64,000 nucleotides of DNA from contig NC_013162.1 of assembly GCF_000023285.1 (NCBI RefSeq), forward strand, positions 1,466,501 through 1,530,500, in the 5' to 3' direction. Position numbers and translations under genes: made by a program. Below are positions 26,549 through 36,116 of this stretch, one piece after another. The notes beneath the pieces were generated by a model that worked only from the letters and a program-made list of their open reading frames with translations, was not told where the DNA came from and made no database searches. Origin of the DNA: Capnocytophaga ochracea DSM 7271. Lineage in GTDB: Bacteria; Bacteroidota; Bacteroidia; Flavobacteriales; Flavobacteriaceae. Position 1 is the stretch's first letter. The number at the start of each line of letters is the position of its first letter.

Positions 26549-26603
26549 TTCATCTTTTGTTCGTTGTTTGTTCGTTGTTTGTTCGTCTTTTCTTCGTTCA
26601 TTT
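26549..26603. repeat. 11-bp periodic tandem array
   Basis: Five 11-bp units: TTCATCTTTTG, TTCGTTGTTTG twice, TTCGTCTTTTC, TTCGTTCATTT. It lies in the 520-bp gap between fic and uvrC. Confidence 0.85.
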
Positions 26604-26663
26604 TTTATCTGCCCGCGTGGCTCGCACCGTCTTTTATTCGTCTTAGCTCTGAATAACGTTTGA

Positions 26664-26705
26664 TTATAAAGCTATTACAGCTAAGCTGTCTACTGCTTTC
26701 GCCAT
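26664..26705 (-). CDS. 13-codon ORF behind an exact promoter
   Basis: ATG 26705 encodes MAKAVDSLAVIAL then TAA. It begins about 21 nt from the predicted transcript start of the promoter at 26733-26762. No longer frame follows. It may be a leader, a remnant or chance. Confidence 0.25.
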   Translation of the reverse strand: MAKAVDSLAVIAL

Positions 26706-26732
26706 AGATTATTTCTATAATAGAACTTGCTC

Positions 26733-26762
26733 CAAAGGTATGAAACAAATTGTAATTAGCAA
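26733..26762 (-). promoter_or_regulatory. Orphan promoter between fic and uvrC
   Basis: Minus strand TTG (26762-26760), a 19-bp spacer and TACCTTTG (26740-26733). No normal-length gene follows before the lipoprotein at 26399, which has its own -7 box. Confidence 0.65.
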
Positions 26763-26780
26763 CAAATAAAGCCTTCGTTT

Positions 26781-28571
26781 TTATTTATGACTCTGAAAAT
26801 ATTCATATACTTTCTTACCTCTAAAACCTGCTACTTGGGTAAGTTCCTCTAAAGTAGCTTCTCTTATGCGTTTTACTGATTTAAAATGTTGCAAGAGTGT
26901 TTCTTTAGTCTTTTCTCCTATGCCCTCTACTCCATCAAGCTCCGATACAATTGCCGATTTACTCCTCTTTTTCCGGTGGAAGGTAATCCCAAAACGGTGA
27001 GCTTCATCACGTAACTGCTGTATCACTCGCAAGGTTTCCGAACGCTTGTCTAAATACAATGGAATACTATCCTCAGGGAAATATATTTCTTCCAAACGCT
27101 TCGCAATACCTATAATAGCTATCTTTCCGCGCAGTTCTAATTGCTCCAAGGCTTTTAATGCCGAAGATAATTGTCCCTTCCCGCCGTCTATTACAATCAG
27201 TTGTGGCAGAGGTTGCTCCTCGTCCAACAATCTTCGATAACGTCTATACACGGCCTCTTCCATCGAGGCAAAATCGTTAGGGCCTTCTACTGTTTTCACG
27301 TTAAAATGACGATAGTCTTTCTTGCTGGGCTTTGCATTCTTAAATACTACACACGCCGATACGGGGTTCGTACCCTGAATATTCGAGTTGTCAAAGCACT
27401 CAATATGCACCGGTGGGACAGAGAGATGCAAGTCGCGTTGCATCTGGGTGAGAATACGGTTCGTATGGCGTTCGGGGTCTACTATTTTCTCCTGTTTGAA
27501 TCTATCTTGACGGAAGTGTTTAGCATTGCGCATCGATAGGTCTAAGAGTTGTTTTTTCTCACCTGCCTTAGGAATGGTCGCTTGTAATCCTTCTGAAAGA
27601 GTAACCTCAAAAGGCACAATAATCTCTTTGGAATTAGAGAAGAAACGTTCACGAATATCAATAATAGCGTATTCCAAGAGCTCTCTATCGGTTTCTTCCA
27701 ATTTCTTTTTAATCTCCAAAGTATGAGCTCTCACAATCGCTCCGTAGGCTACTTGTAGGAAATTTACATAACCGTACTCTTCGTCCGAAACGATAGAAAA
27801 TACATCTACATTGCTAATTTTACTACTTACGATGGTCGATTTTGCCTGATAGTTCTCTAAACTCTGTATCTTTTGCTTGATGAGATGTGCTTCTTCAAAC
27901 CGCATTTCCGAAGCCAGTGCCATCATCTCCTCCTTAAACTGATGTAACGCATCTTTGAAATTCCCTTTGAGGATTTCTACAATCTGCTGAATATTCTGGT
28001 TGTAATCTGCTTCGTTTTGGTATCCTTCACAAGGCCCTTTACAATTTTTCAGATGATATTCCAAGCACACTTTAAACTTGTGGTTAGCGATGTTTTGCGG
28101 AGATAAATCGTAATTACAATTGCGCAAAGCGAAGAGCTCTTTTATCAAATCTAAAAGTGTGTGTACGGTTTTCATACTGGTATAAGGGCCAAAGTACAGC
28201 GAACCGTCTTTTACTACTCTACGCGTAGAGAATACGCGTGGAAATCGTTCTTTCTTCACACATATCCAAGGATAGCTCTTGTCGTCTTTTAGGAGAATGT
28301 TATAGCGCGGTTGGTATTTCTTGATAAGGTTGTTTTCGAGTAGTAATGCATCACTCTCGGTAGCTACGACTATGTGTTCTATACGCACAATTTTCCTCAC
28401 CAAAATACGTGTTTTGGCACTGTCGTGTTCCTTTTGGAAATAAGAAGAAACGCGCTTTTTCAAATTGACGGCTTTCCCTACATAAATAAGCGTGTCCGTA
28501 GCATCGTAAAACTGATAGACACCAGGATTATTAGGTAAGGTTTGCAATTGAATTTCGATAGAAGGAAACAT
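26781..28571 (-). CDS. uvrC: Excinuclease ABC subunit C
   Basis: UvrC makes the two incisions in nucleotide excision repair after loading by UvrB. ATG 28571 (MFPSIEIQLQTLPNNPGVYQ) is chosen over a TTG two codons earlier. The 596-residue protein has the N-terminal GIY-YIG nuclease (about 12-95, with GVYQFYDATDTLIYVGKA), a UVR motif (about 200-235), the RNase H-like domain with HIECFDNSNIQGTNPVSACV and GKGQLSSAL, and a C-terminal helix-hairpin-helix (VEGIGEKTKETLLQHFKS). It is complete. Confidence 0.97.
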   Translation of the reverse strand: MFPSIEIQLQTLPNNPGVYQFYDATDTLIYVGKAVNLKKRVSSYFQKEHDSAKTRILVRKIVRIEHIVVATESDALLLENNLIKKYQPRYNILLKDDKSYPWICVKKERFPRVFSTRRVVKDGSLYFGPYTSMKTVHTLLDLIKELFALRNCNYDLSPQNIANHKFKVCLEYHLKNCKGPCEGYQNEADYNQNIQQIVEILKGNFKDALHQFKEEMMALASEMRFEEAHLIKQKIQSLENYQAKSTIVSSKISNVDVFSIVSDEEYGYVNFLQVAYGAIVRAHTLEIKKKLEETDRELLEYAIIDIRERFFSNSKEIIVPFEVTLSEGLQATIPKAGEKKQLLDLSMRNAKHFRQDRFKQEKIVDPERHTNRILTQMQRDLHLSVPPVHIECFDNSNIQGTNPVSACVVFKNAKPSKKDYRHFNVKTVEGPNDFASMEEAVYRRYRRLLDEEQPLPQLIVIDGGKGQLSSALKALEQLELRGKIAIIGIAKRLEEIYFPEDSIPLYLDKRSETLRVIQQLRDEAHRFGITFHRKKRSKSAIVSELDGVEGIGEKTKETLLQHFKSVKRIREATLEELTQVAGFRGKKVYEYFQSHK

Positions 28572-28575
28572 AAAC

Positions 28576-28610
28576 AATTAGTAATTAATAACTGACAATT
28601 AATAATTAAA
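28576..28610. repeat. 7-bp periodic spacer upstream of uvrC
   Basis: Five heptads (AATTAGT, AATTAAT, AACTGAC, AATTAAT, AATTAAA) fill the space between the ompA-side terminator and the uvrC start. Confidence 0.6.
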
Positions 28611-28641
28611 AAGAGGTTGTCCTTACGGGCAACCTCTTTTT
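28608..28641. terminator. Intrinsic terminator of the OmpA-family gene
   Basis: A 15-bp stem AAAAAGAGGTTGTCC/GGGCAACCTCTTTTT (one G-T pair) with loop TTAC. Confidence 0.92.
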
Positions 28642-28669
28642 ATGTGTAACAAAAGGGTTAGAGAAACAA

Positions 28670-30040
28670 CTATTTTACTAAGTTGATTTCAACACGACGG
28701 TTGAGCTCTCTACCTTTCTTAGTTTTGTTAGAAGCGATTGGTTTATCAGGACCGAAACCTTTTGCAGTCAAACGACCTTCATCGATACCTTTTTCAATCA
28801 AATAAGCTTTAACAGAGTAAGCTCTATTCTCTGATAATTTTTGGTTCTTATCTCTCTTACCACTGATGTCAGTGTAACCCTCAATAGAGAATTTAGCGTT
28901 CTTGTATTGGTTCAATACGTCAACGATTTGGTTCAATACAGTTGCTGATTGAGGTCTGATAGTAGCTTTGTTTACATCAAACAAGATAGTGCGTGCAAAG
29001 TCGTTCAATTTCTTTTGAACTTCTTCAGTTACTTCAGGACAACCGTTGTTTGAAGCAGGACCAGGTACGTCTACGCATTCGTCATCTTTATCAAGAACAC
29101 CGTCACCATCAGTATCAGGCCAAGGACAACCGTTGTTTTCTTTAGGACCAGCTACGTCTTTACATTGGTCTACGTTATCTGGCACACCATCACCATCAGT
29201 ATCAGGGCATCCGTTAAATTCAGCTGGACCAGCTTCATCAGGACAAGCATCATCTTTATCAGCGATACCATCATTGTCTCTGTCTGGGCAACCTTTTAAT
29301 TCTGGTTTACCAGCTTCATCAGGACAAGCGTCGTCTTTATCAGCTACACCGTCATTATCGCGGTCTGGGCAACCTTTCAATTCTGGTTTACCTGGTTCAT
29401 CAGGGCAAAGGTCATCTTTGTCAGCTACACCATCTTTATCGCGGTCTTTTTTACCAAATTTAATGGTAATACCGGCAGCGTGTTGGAAGTAATCCTCTTG
29501 TGAATCAGATTTGAAAGTAGGGTGGTAAGCTGTCTGCAAGTTAATACCGATGTTTTCGGTAAACCAAAAGTTTACACCACCACCACCTAAGGCGCGGAAT
29601 TTACCTTCGTTGTCAATAGCGGCATAACCACCACCTACTTGTAAGAATGGGTCAAACCATTTTACTTTCTCTTTGTTCCAAAGAGATTTAAAGTGGTATT
29701 GCAACGCTAAGTCTGCAGACCAGAAAGAAAAATCTACTTTGTTATCAAGATCTTTGTCATAACCGAATCCTTTTTCGATTTTGTTTAAAGAACCTGATAA
29801 TTCAGCAGAAAAACCAGCTCCGATATATCTACCTACTGAAAGACGAGAAACTGCTGGAAGGATATTGATATCGCTTGGCCCTCCCCAGTCTTTCATTAAG
29901 TCCCCGAATGCATCAGGGGTACGAATATCAACGGAGTTCACTCCAAATCCTATTTGCCAAGGACTGTCTTCATCTTGTGCTTGAACTGCCACTGAAAAAG
30001 CAGCAGCCAAAGCAAATAAAGTTACTTTGATTTTCTTCAT
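28670..30040 (-). CDS. OmpA-family outer-membrane protein with TSP3 calcium-binding repeats
   Basis: A 456-residue protein with signal peptide [22 protein letters not shown], an N-terminal eight-stranded barrel (about 25-195), five or so thrombospondin type-3 repeats rich in DxDxDGxxD (about 198-330) and a C-terminal OmpA peptidoglycan-binding domain (about 345-456, with [20 protein letters not shown] and [10 protein letters not shown]). It links the outer membrane to the wall and is usually abundant. The TSP3 codons form visible DNA repeats at about 29060-29440. Confidence 0.96.
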   Translation of the reverse strand: MKKIKVTLFALAAAFSVAVQAQDEDSPWQIGFGVNSVDIRTPDAFGDLMKDWGGPSDINILPAVSRLSVGRYIGAGFSAELSGSLNKIEKGFGYDKDLDNKVDFSFWSADLALQYHFKSLWNKEKVKWFDPFLQVGGGYAAIDNEGKFRALGGGGVNFWFTENIGINLQTAYHPTFKSDSQEDYFQHAAGITIKFGKKDRDKDGVADKDDLCPDEPGKPELKGCPDRDNDGVADKDDACPDEAGKPELKGCPDRDNDGIADKDDACPDEAGPAEFNGCPDTDGDGVPDNVDQCKDVAGPKENNGCPWPDTDGDGVLDKDDECVDVPGPASNNGCPEVTEEVQKKLNDFARTILFDVNKATIRPQSATVLNQIVDVLNQYKNAKFSIEGYTDISGKRDKNQKLSENRAYSVKAYLIEKGIDEGRLTAKGFGPDKPIASNKTKKGRELNRRVEINLVK

Positions 30041-30244
30041 ACTTAAAAAATGAATTTTGATTACTATTTTAATTTTGGTGCAAATATAAGTATTATTTTA
30101 ATACAAAATCATTTTAGAGATATTTTTTTATTAATTTTAACATTTCTTATTCTTTTTAATCTCTCCAAAATAGAGGTTTTTTAAACTTTATATATTTGCT
30201 TATTTTCTTCGTATATACTTTAAAATGAAATACTTATTTATTTG

Positions 30245-33200
30245 TTATAGCCATTTTACCAAAGCGAAATCTTGGCGGTGTGGCAATAAATTATTTTTAG
30301 GGAAAATTCTTATTGCTAAGTGCAAAGCACCTGGATATTCTGAGGCAATTTCCAATTGATAGGTAGCTTTGTTGCCTTCTTGAGCTACTACCGTAAACTC
30401 ACTTGTCGAGAGTACTTTAAACTTATCGTCTTTATGTTGGGCTACTACCAATTCTACTCCTACGTCTTCAGGACGTAATTCTCCTAATTCTAAGGTAATT
30501 TCACCTTTGTATACCTTACCAATAGAAATGAGTTGCTCATTGCGATTAGGTACCTTAAAGCTCACTACCTTTATATTATCCCATTCTTGAGTAACTTTGC
30601 GTTTCCAGTTCGAAAGTTCAATAGCGATTGCAAAGTGATTGTCTTTAATCTTGGTTACGCGCTCAGTCATTGGGTAATAGTATTGCTTTTCGTAATCAGT
30701 GAGCATACGAGTAGTGGTAAAGTTTACCGCCACTTTGGCAATGGTATTCTTGATGAGTGCACACCAGCGTGATGAGATGCCATCTTTATTCTTATCATAG
30801 AATATAGGAGCTATCTCGTCTTCAATAATGTTGTAAATCGTCTCTGCATCCATTTCGTCTTGATACTGCTGGTTTTCGTAGGAGCGTTCCATAGGGAGAG
30901 CCCAACCGGCATCTTCCCGATACCCTTCTACCCACCAACCATCAAGTACGCTGAAGTGCATTACCCCGTTCATCGCAGCTTTTTCACCACTGGTTCCTGA
31001 GGCTTCTAGCGGACGTGTAGGGGTATTCATCCATACATCTACTCCTTGTACCATATGGCGCGCGAGCTCCATATCGTAGTTAGGAACGAATAATATCTTA
31101 CCTAAGAACTGTGGTAATTTAGAGATTTCCACAATATTCTTAATCAAATCCTGTCCTGCTTTATCGGCAGGGTGGGCTTTCCCTGCAAAGATGAACTGTA
31201 CAGGACGCTCAGGATTGTTCACTATTTTATCCAAACGCTCTATATTGGTAAAGAGCAAATGAGCGCGTTTGTAGGTCGCAAAACGACGTGCAAAACCAAT
31301 GGTAAGGATATCTTCGCGTAAGTTCTCTTTGATTTCCACTAACTGACGTGGAGAGAAATAAGGGGTGTTCTTCTCTAAACGCAGCTTTTGTTCTACACGG
31401 CGCAAGAGCTTAGAACGAAGAGCCGTTTTGATTTCCCACACGCGTTGGTCAGATACCTTATAGATGCCCTCAAAGCTCTTAGGGTCGTAGTGATGTGTTT
31501 TGTAGTCTTTGCCAAACACCTCGTTTTCTACTTCTTTCCACAAGCCAGCTGTCCACGTAGGTTGGTGTACCCCATTGGTTACATAGCTAACGTGAAGTTC
31601 TTCGGGCATATAACCTGGCCACAAGTCTTTGAGGATTTCTTTACTTACCTCACCGTGTAGCCAGCTCACACCGTTTACTTCTTGCGAAAGGTTCGCTGCG
31701 AGGTTACTCATCGAGAATTTCTCGTGTGGGTTTTGCAAGTTTATTTTACCCAAAGCGAGTATTTGTTCCCAATTCACGTGCAATATATCGGCGTAATTTC
31801 CTAAATAAGCGCGTAATAAGCCTTCTTCAAAAGCATCGTGACCTGCGGGTACTGGGGTGTGAGTAGTAAAGAGCGATGAAGCGCGCACCACTTCCATCGC
31901 TTCCGAGAAAGTAAGGTTCTCGTTTTGGATATACTCGCTGAGGCGTTCCAACCCTATAAAGGCAGCGTGCCCTTCGTTGCAGTGGTAAATATCACTGTCG
32001 ATACCTAGCTTGCGCAACATCTTAATACCTCCTAAACCTAATAACATTTCTTGTTTAAGACGGTTTTCCCAGTCGCCTCCATATAAGTGGTGGGTGATAG
32101 AACGGTCGTCTTCGCGGTTGTTCTCAAAATCGGTGTCGAGAAGATAAAGCTCTATACGACCTACGTCCACACGCCATACACGTGCATATAGGGTTCTACC
32201 TGGTAAATCTATTGATATAATCAACCATTTTCCACTCTCATCTGTTACAGGCGTTACCGGTATCTTCGAGAAATCTTGTGCTTCGTAGTCGGCTTCTTGG
32301 TTACCTGCTGAGGATAGTTTTTGAGTGAAATAACCATAGCGGTATAACAACCCTACTCCAGTGATTTTGGTTGCCTTGTCGCTGGCTTCTTTTAGGTAAT
32401 CGCCTGCCAAGATACCCAAACCTCCTGAATAAATCTTCAAGGAAGAATGTAAGCCGTATTCCATACTAAAATAAGAGATAGACGGACTTACCATCTCCGA
32501 TTTCTTAGCCATATAGGCTTGGAAATCACCATATACTTTCGAAAGATTGCGCATAAATACCGCATCTTGCTCCAATTCTTTATAACGAGTAAGTGAGATG
32601 CTGTCCAGCAAGGCAATAGGGTTTTTACGCACTTCTATCCATTGGGCTTTATCTATGTATTTAAAAACTTCGTAAGCCTCGTCATTCCAGCACCACCAAA
32701 GGTTTTTAGCGAGTTCTTCGAGCGGTTGCAAGGCTTCTGGAATTGCACGGTGGATAATCACACTGCGCCAGTTAGGCGTGTTCACCACCTTCGATTTCTC
32801 TAAATATGCCACTCCATCAGTTTCTACCGGAGGCAGACTCTCCACTCTGTCCTCTATATTTTCAAGAGTGAGTTCATAACATTTTATGTAGTATTGTACT
32901 AAGTTCTTCCACAGAGCGATTTCTGATACTTTACCTGCTGTTTCGCGAAGCTCTTGGAAGTCTTGTTCTTTCCTGTCTAATAAATTCTGAATATTCTTAG
33001 CAATTGCGCCTACTACCTCACCGTAGTTGCTATCAGTGCGCGGTACTACTTCTATCGCTTTTTGTTTTTCGGGGTAATAATCGTTCACCCACTTGCCAAA
33101 ACCTGCCAAAGTAGTGGTAATGGTAGGTACTTTAAAAGCTAAACTTTCAAGCGGTGTATAGCCCCAAGGCTCGTAGTACGATGGGAAAGCGGTGCCGTCT

Positions 33201-34486
33201 AACCCGATGAGCAAGTCGTAATAAGAAAGGTTGAACACCCCGTCGTTGCCATTGAGATAACTTGGACAGAAAATCACTTTTACCTTATCTTCCTTCCTAT
33301 TGAAGAGCTGTTGCTCATAAATACGAGTCATTATCACATCGTGATACACATCAGGGAGAATATGGGTAAGGTGCTTTTGTTCGTTTTCGGTAGTTTGCTG
33401 AGGGTTGTGCAAATTGTTTAGCAATCCTTGGTTAGGCGCATCGTGAGCTGTAGGAATTAAGATGTAAGCCAAAAGCTCTTTCTTGTTATTAGAATTCCTA
33501 TTCAGTGCTCCCAAGGCATCAATAAAGGCATCGATACCTTTGTTGCGGAACTCATATCTACCGCTGATAGCTACAATTTTGGTATCCTTGCTAATAGGTT
33601 GGGTTACCAAAGCCTGTGCTACGCTGATAAGACGCTGTTTAGCTTCTGCACGCTTCTTATCAAAATCTTTTTCAGCTGGTACTATGGCGTCGTTGAAGCC
33701 ATTAGGCGTGATGATATCAGTTTTTCTACTGAGGAAGTGCAACGCTTCTTGGGCAGTAATTTCGCTTACCGTAGTGAAGCAATCGGCTACTTTGGTAGTT
33801 TCTTTTTCGAGGAAGTGCTTGTGTTGTACCCCAAACCGATAGGCCATTTCTTCGGGTTTGTAGTTCTTCATATCGTTGTAGAGCGGATAACCATTGCCGG
33901 CAATCGCACGACCTACTACGGTAGCGTGAGTAGTGAATACCGAACCTATTTTAGGCATTTCTTCTTCCAAATAGAGTAGCGCACTACCGGTCATCCATTC
34001 GTGGAAATGGCAAATCACGTTTTCGCGTGAAGCAGTGTTGAACTTCACAAAGCTCTCAATCACCTTCCCTACTGCATAACCAAAAAGCACCGACTCTACG
34101 TAATCCCACGGACTGTTGTAAGAATCGAGCTTATAGTTATCCCAATAATAGCGCAAAATCTCGTTTTTAGCACTTACATAATGAGAGAAATCTACGAGAA
34201 TTACTATGGGGTTGCCTTCTATTTTCCAATTCCCCACACGCACGCGCAAGCCCTCAGAAGCTGCTTTAGCACGCCACGATTTGAAGAGTTCGGGGTTTTC
34301 TACAAATTCTTTATTTTCGTTGTGTTGCCAAATATCGGGACCAATCAGAATGTATTTCCTTCTGAATTGTTTCGCAATACTCGGAGCTTTTGTGGTAATC
34401 ACTGTGTGAATACCTCCTACTTTGTTACATACTTCCCAACTGGTTTCAAACACATAGTCGGGATTAATTTTCTTTGTATTACTCAT
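30245..34486 (-). CDS. Fused glycogen synthase (GT3-like) and alpha-glucan phosphorylase (GT35)
   Basis: A 1413-residue protein that joins opposing glycogen activities. Residues 1 to about 560 resemble GT3 glycogen synthase, starting FETSWEVCNKVGGIHTVITT. Residues about 585-700 match the DUF3417 region that precedes short alpha-glucan phosphorylases (NLWWCWNDEAYEVF). The remainder is the phosphorylase, with GHAAFIGLERL, RFATYKRAHLL and the PLP-lysine region EASGTSGEKAAMNG. It would build alpha-1,4 glucan and release glucose-1-phosphate. It is probably monocistronic. Similar fusions are known in Bacteroidota. Confidence 0.93.
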   Translation of the reverse strand: MSNTKKINPDYVFETSWEVCNKVGGIHTVITTKAPSIAKQFRRKYILIGPDIWQHNENKEFVENPELFKSWRAKAASEGLRVRVGNWKIEGNPIVILVDFSHYVSAKNEILRYYWDNYKLDSYNSPWDYVESVLFGYAVGKVIESFVKFNTASRENVICHFHEWMTGSALLYLEEEMPKIGSVFTTHATVVGRAIAGNGYPLYNDMKNYKPEEMAYRFGVQHKHFLEKETTKVADCFTTVSEITAQEALHFLSRKTDIITPNGFNDAIVPAEKDFDKKRAEAKQRLISVAQALVTQPISKDTKIVAISGRYEFRNKGIDAFIDALGALNRNSNNKKELLAYILIPTAHDAPNQGLLNNLHNPQQTTENEQKHLTHILPDVYHDVIMTRIYEQQLFNRKEDKVKVIFCPSYLNGNDGVFNLSYYDLLIGLDGTAFPSYYEPWGYTPLESLAFKVPTITTTLAGFGKWVNDYYPEKQKAIEVVPRTDSNYGEVVGAIAKNIQNLLDRKEQDFQELRETAGKVSEIALWKNLVQYYIKCYELTLENIEDRVESLPPVETDGVAYLEKSKVVNTPNWRSVIIHRAIPEALQPLEELAKNLWWCWNDEAYEVFKYIDKAQWIEVRKNPIALLDSISLTRYKELEQDAVFMRNLSKVYGDFQAYMAKKSEMVSPSISYFSMEYGLHSSLKIYSGGLGILAGDYLKEASDKATKITGVGLLYRYGYFTQKLSSAGNQEADYEAQDFSKIPVTPVTDESGKWLIISIDLPGRTLYARVWRVDVGRIELYLLDTDFENNREDDRSITHHLYGGDWENRLKQEMLLGLGGIKMLRKLGIDSDIYHCNEGHAAFIGLERLSEYIQNENLTFSEAMEVVRASSLFTTHTPVPAGHDAFEEGLLRAYLGNYADILHVNWEQILALGKINLQNPHEKFSMSNLAANLSQEVNGVSWLHGEVSKEILKDLWPGYMPEELHVSYVTNGVHQPTWTAGLWKEVENEVFGKDYKTHHYDPKSFEGIYKVSDQRVWEIKTALRSKLLRRVEQKLRLEKNTPYFSPRQLVEIKENLREDILTIGFARRFATYKRAHLLFTNIERLDKIVNNPERPVQFIFAGKAHPADKAGQDLIKNIVEISKLPQFLGKILFVPNYDMELARHMVQGVDVWMNTPTRPLEASGTSGEKAAMNGVMHFSVLDGWWVEGYREDAGWALPMERSYENQQYQDEMDAETIYNIIEDEIAPIFYDKNKDGISSRWCALIKNTIAKVAVNFTTTRMLTDYEKQYYYPMTERVTKIKDNHFAIAIELSNWKRKVTQEWDNIKVVSFKVPNRNEQLISIGKVYKGEITLELGELRPEDVGVELVVAQHKDDKFKVLSTSEFTVVAQEGNKATYQLEIASEYPGALHLAIRIFPKNNLLPHRQDFALVKWL

Positions 34487-34490
34487 TATA

Positions 34491-34525
34491 TTTAGTGTTT
34501 AGTCGTTAGTTGTCAATTTTTAGAT
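34491..34525. repeat. 7-bp periodic leader of the glycogen gene
   Basis: Five heptads (TTTAGTG, TTTAGTC, GTTAGTT, GTCAATT, TTTAGAT) begin 4 bp upstream of the start codon. Confidence 0.5.
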
Positions 34526-35037
34526 GTTTTATGTATCATTAGTTTCAAACAATACCATTTCTCAATCGCTTTCCTCTCATTTCAGTTCCTTCTTTAATAT
34601 TACCTTCGTCATTCCTCACTCGTCCCTATTCCCCCTCTCCTTGGGAGAAGTCTCCGAATAGGAGAGTATGTGAACGGGGTGAGGATTCCTTTTCTTTCGC
34701 CTCGAAACCCTGTTTTTACCATTTTTTACATTGTTGTATTATACTATTAATCAATTAATTATATACCCTTTCTATACCAATCGTCCAAGATTCGTATAAG
34801 CTTCCTATAAGCTTCCTATAAGCTAAGTACACCCTTCCAATACCCTTTTTTCATCAAAAATCCCTTCAATCTCCTTCCGAACTTTTTCGATATCTTTTGA
34901 ATTGTCCAAAAGACTGCTTTTATACCAAACAAAAAAAGTACCTTTACAAGCAACGTTGCAAAGGTACAAAGTTTTTTTTGATTATAATACTATTTTCAAG
35001 AAAATAAATTTTAGCTAAGAGATATAAAACAAATCTT
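34526..35037. other. Intergenic region with a dispersed repeat
   Basis: No gene is supported. It contains copy 2 of the 75-bp element and C/T-rich sequence. A poly-A/T stretch near 34930-35010 precedes the stop of the next minus-strand gene. Confidence 0.6.
34760..34834 (+). repeat. Dispersed 75-bp element, copy 2 (11-bp period)
   Basis: Matches copy 1 (20217) along its full length with a few base changes and no length change. Units include CGTATAAGCTT and CCTATAAGCTT. Confidence 0.88.
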
Positions 35038-36102
35038 TTAATCTCCAAAACGTATCCCTATAGAAAAAGGATACTCGTTTACAGGATTGTTGCGGAAAAG
35101 AGGAGCAAGGCTATATCGAGCATAAATCACATAATCTTTATATCCTAAATGAGCCGAAAGCCCATATACCCAAGGACTGATATTTAAGTCCTCTCTTATA
35201 ACATTTTTATGAATAGAACCATCGTCATATCTTATTTTCTGACTGTTGCCTATGGATACCCCTACATAACCCCCAAAACCTACTCTGAAACTGTCGTGAA
35301 CAGGGTAAATGGTTACTCCGTTCTTAGTTTTAGGAGGTGTAAAATCAAATTCGAAGTCTACAGGCACGATGAGGTAATTGGTGCGCAATTTCGATTTGTT
35401 AAGTTTATTAGCAGTATACTCCACCGATTTTGTTACGCCGTTTTCTCTTACAAAGTACTCGCTCTCTTTGAATTTGAGTCCGTCGTGCATCCAGGCAATT
35501 CCATAGTTGATATGCAACAAATTGTTCGTTTTAAGCAAGCGAAACCCTGATGTAAAGCCCAATTCAAACGATTTAGAACCTAAGGGTTTAAAACGATTAT
35601 CACCAAAGCCATTGCTACTGTTTAGGTTGTGAAACCCTATTGCCATATAAAGCTCTATTTCGTCTAAGGCACGATTGGTATTCACTTTTTTCTCTTCCTT
35701 CTTGCGGAAAATATTTTCTAATTCTTCCATTGCGCGCTTATACGCATCCGATTTAGCTGTGGTAACCGTATTGGTTTGGGTTTCTGTGGAAGCTGATGTC
35801 GCTCCTTCACGTATGAGTTTCGCTAAATGTTCGGCTTCAGCAGCCGTCTTTTCTTTGATATTCTTCTCGGTAGTAGCCGTGAGCTCTTCTTTCATCTGCT
35901 GACTCAGTTCTTCACTGATTTTCTTCTCTTTGAGCAACTGATTTACGGCTGAAAGTTTCTTTTTGAGCGTTTCTTTTTCTGCAAATACAATAGAGTCTAT
36001 CGTGTATTTCGATTTTTTGATAGCTTCTTTGGAATGGTCTTGTGCGAAGGTGACGCTTGTCGCCAACAAGCAAGTCACCCATAAAAAATGTAATGTTCTC
36101 AT
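35038..36102 (-). CDS. Outer-membrane beta-barrel protein with N-terminal coiled coil, paralogue A
   Basis: A 354-residue protein with a signal peptide (MRTLHFLWVTCLLATSVTFAQ), a helical Lys/Glu-rich domain (about 30-145, beginning KYTIDSIVFAEKETLKKKLS) and a C-terminal porin-like barrel ending ARYSLAPLFRNNPVNEYPFS then IGIRFGD. It is paralogous to the gene at 38887. It lies 14 bp after the anti-sigma-like gene and so is likely in the sigma operon. It may be the regulated envelope output of that system. Exact family is unknown. Confidence 0.85.
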   Translation of the reverse strand: MRTLHFLWVTCLLATSVTFAQDHSKEAIKKSKYTIDSIVFAEKETLKKKLSAVNQLLKEKKISEELSQQMKEELTATTEKNIKEKTAAEAEHLAKLIREGATSASTETQTNTVTTAKSDAYKRAMEELENIFRKKEEKKVNTNRALDEIELYMAIGFHNLNSSNGFGDNRFKPLGSKSFELGFTSGFRLLKTNNLLHINYGIAWMHDGLKFKESEYFVRENGVTKSVEYTANKLNKSKLRTNYLIVPVDFEFDFTPPKTKNGVTIYPVHDSFRVGFGGYVGVSIGNSQKIRYDDGSIHKNVIREDLNISPWVYGLSAHLGYKDYVIYARYSLAPLFRNNPVNEYPFSIGIRFGD

Positions 36103-36116
36103 TTTGATATTTATTT

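Noticed and set aside
29046-29492. A repetitive 148-codon plus-strand ORF
   Set aside because: It is the mirror of the TSP3 repeats of the OmpA-family gene.
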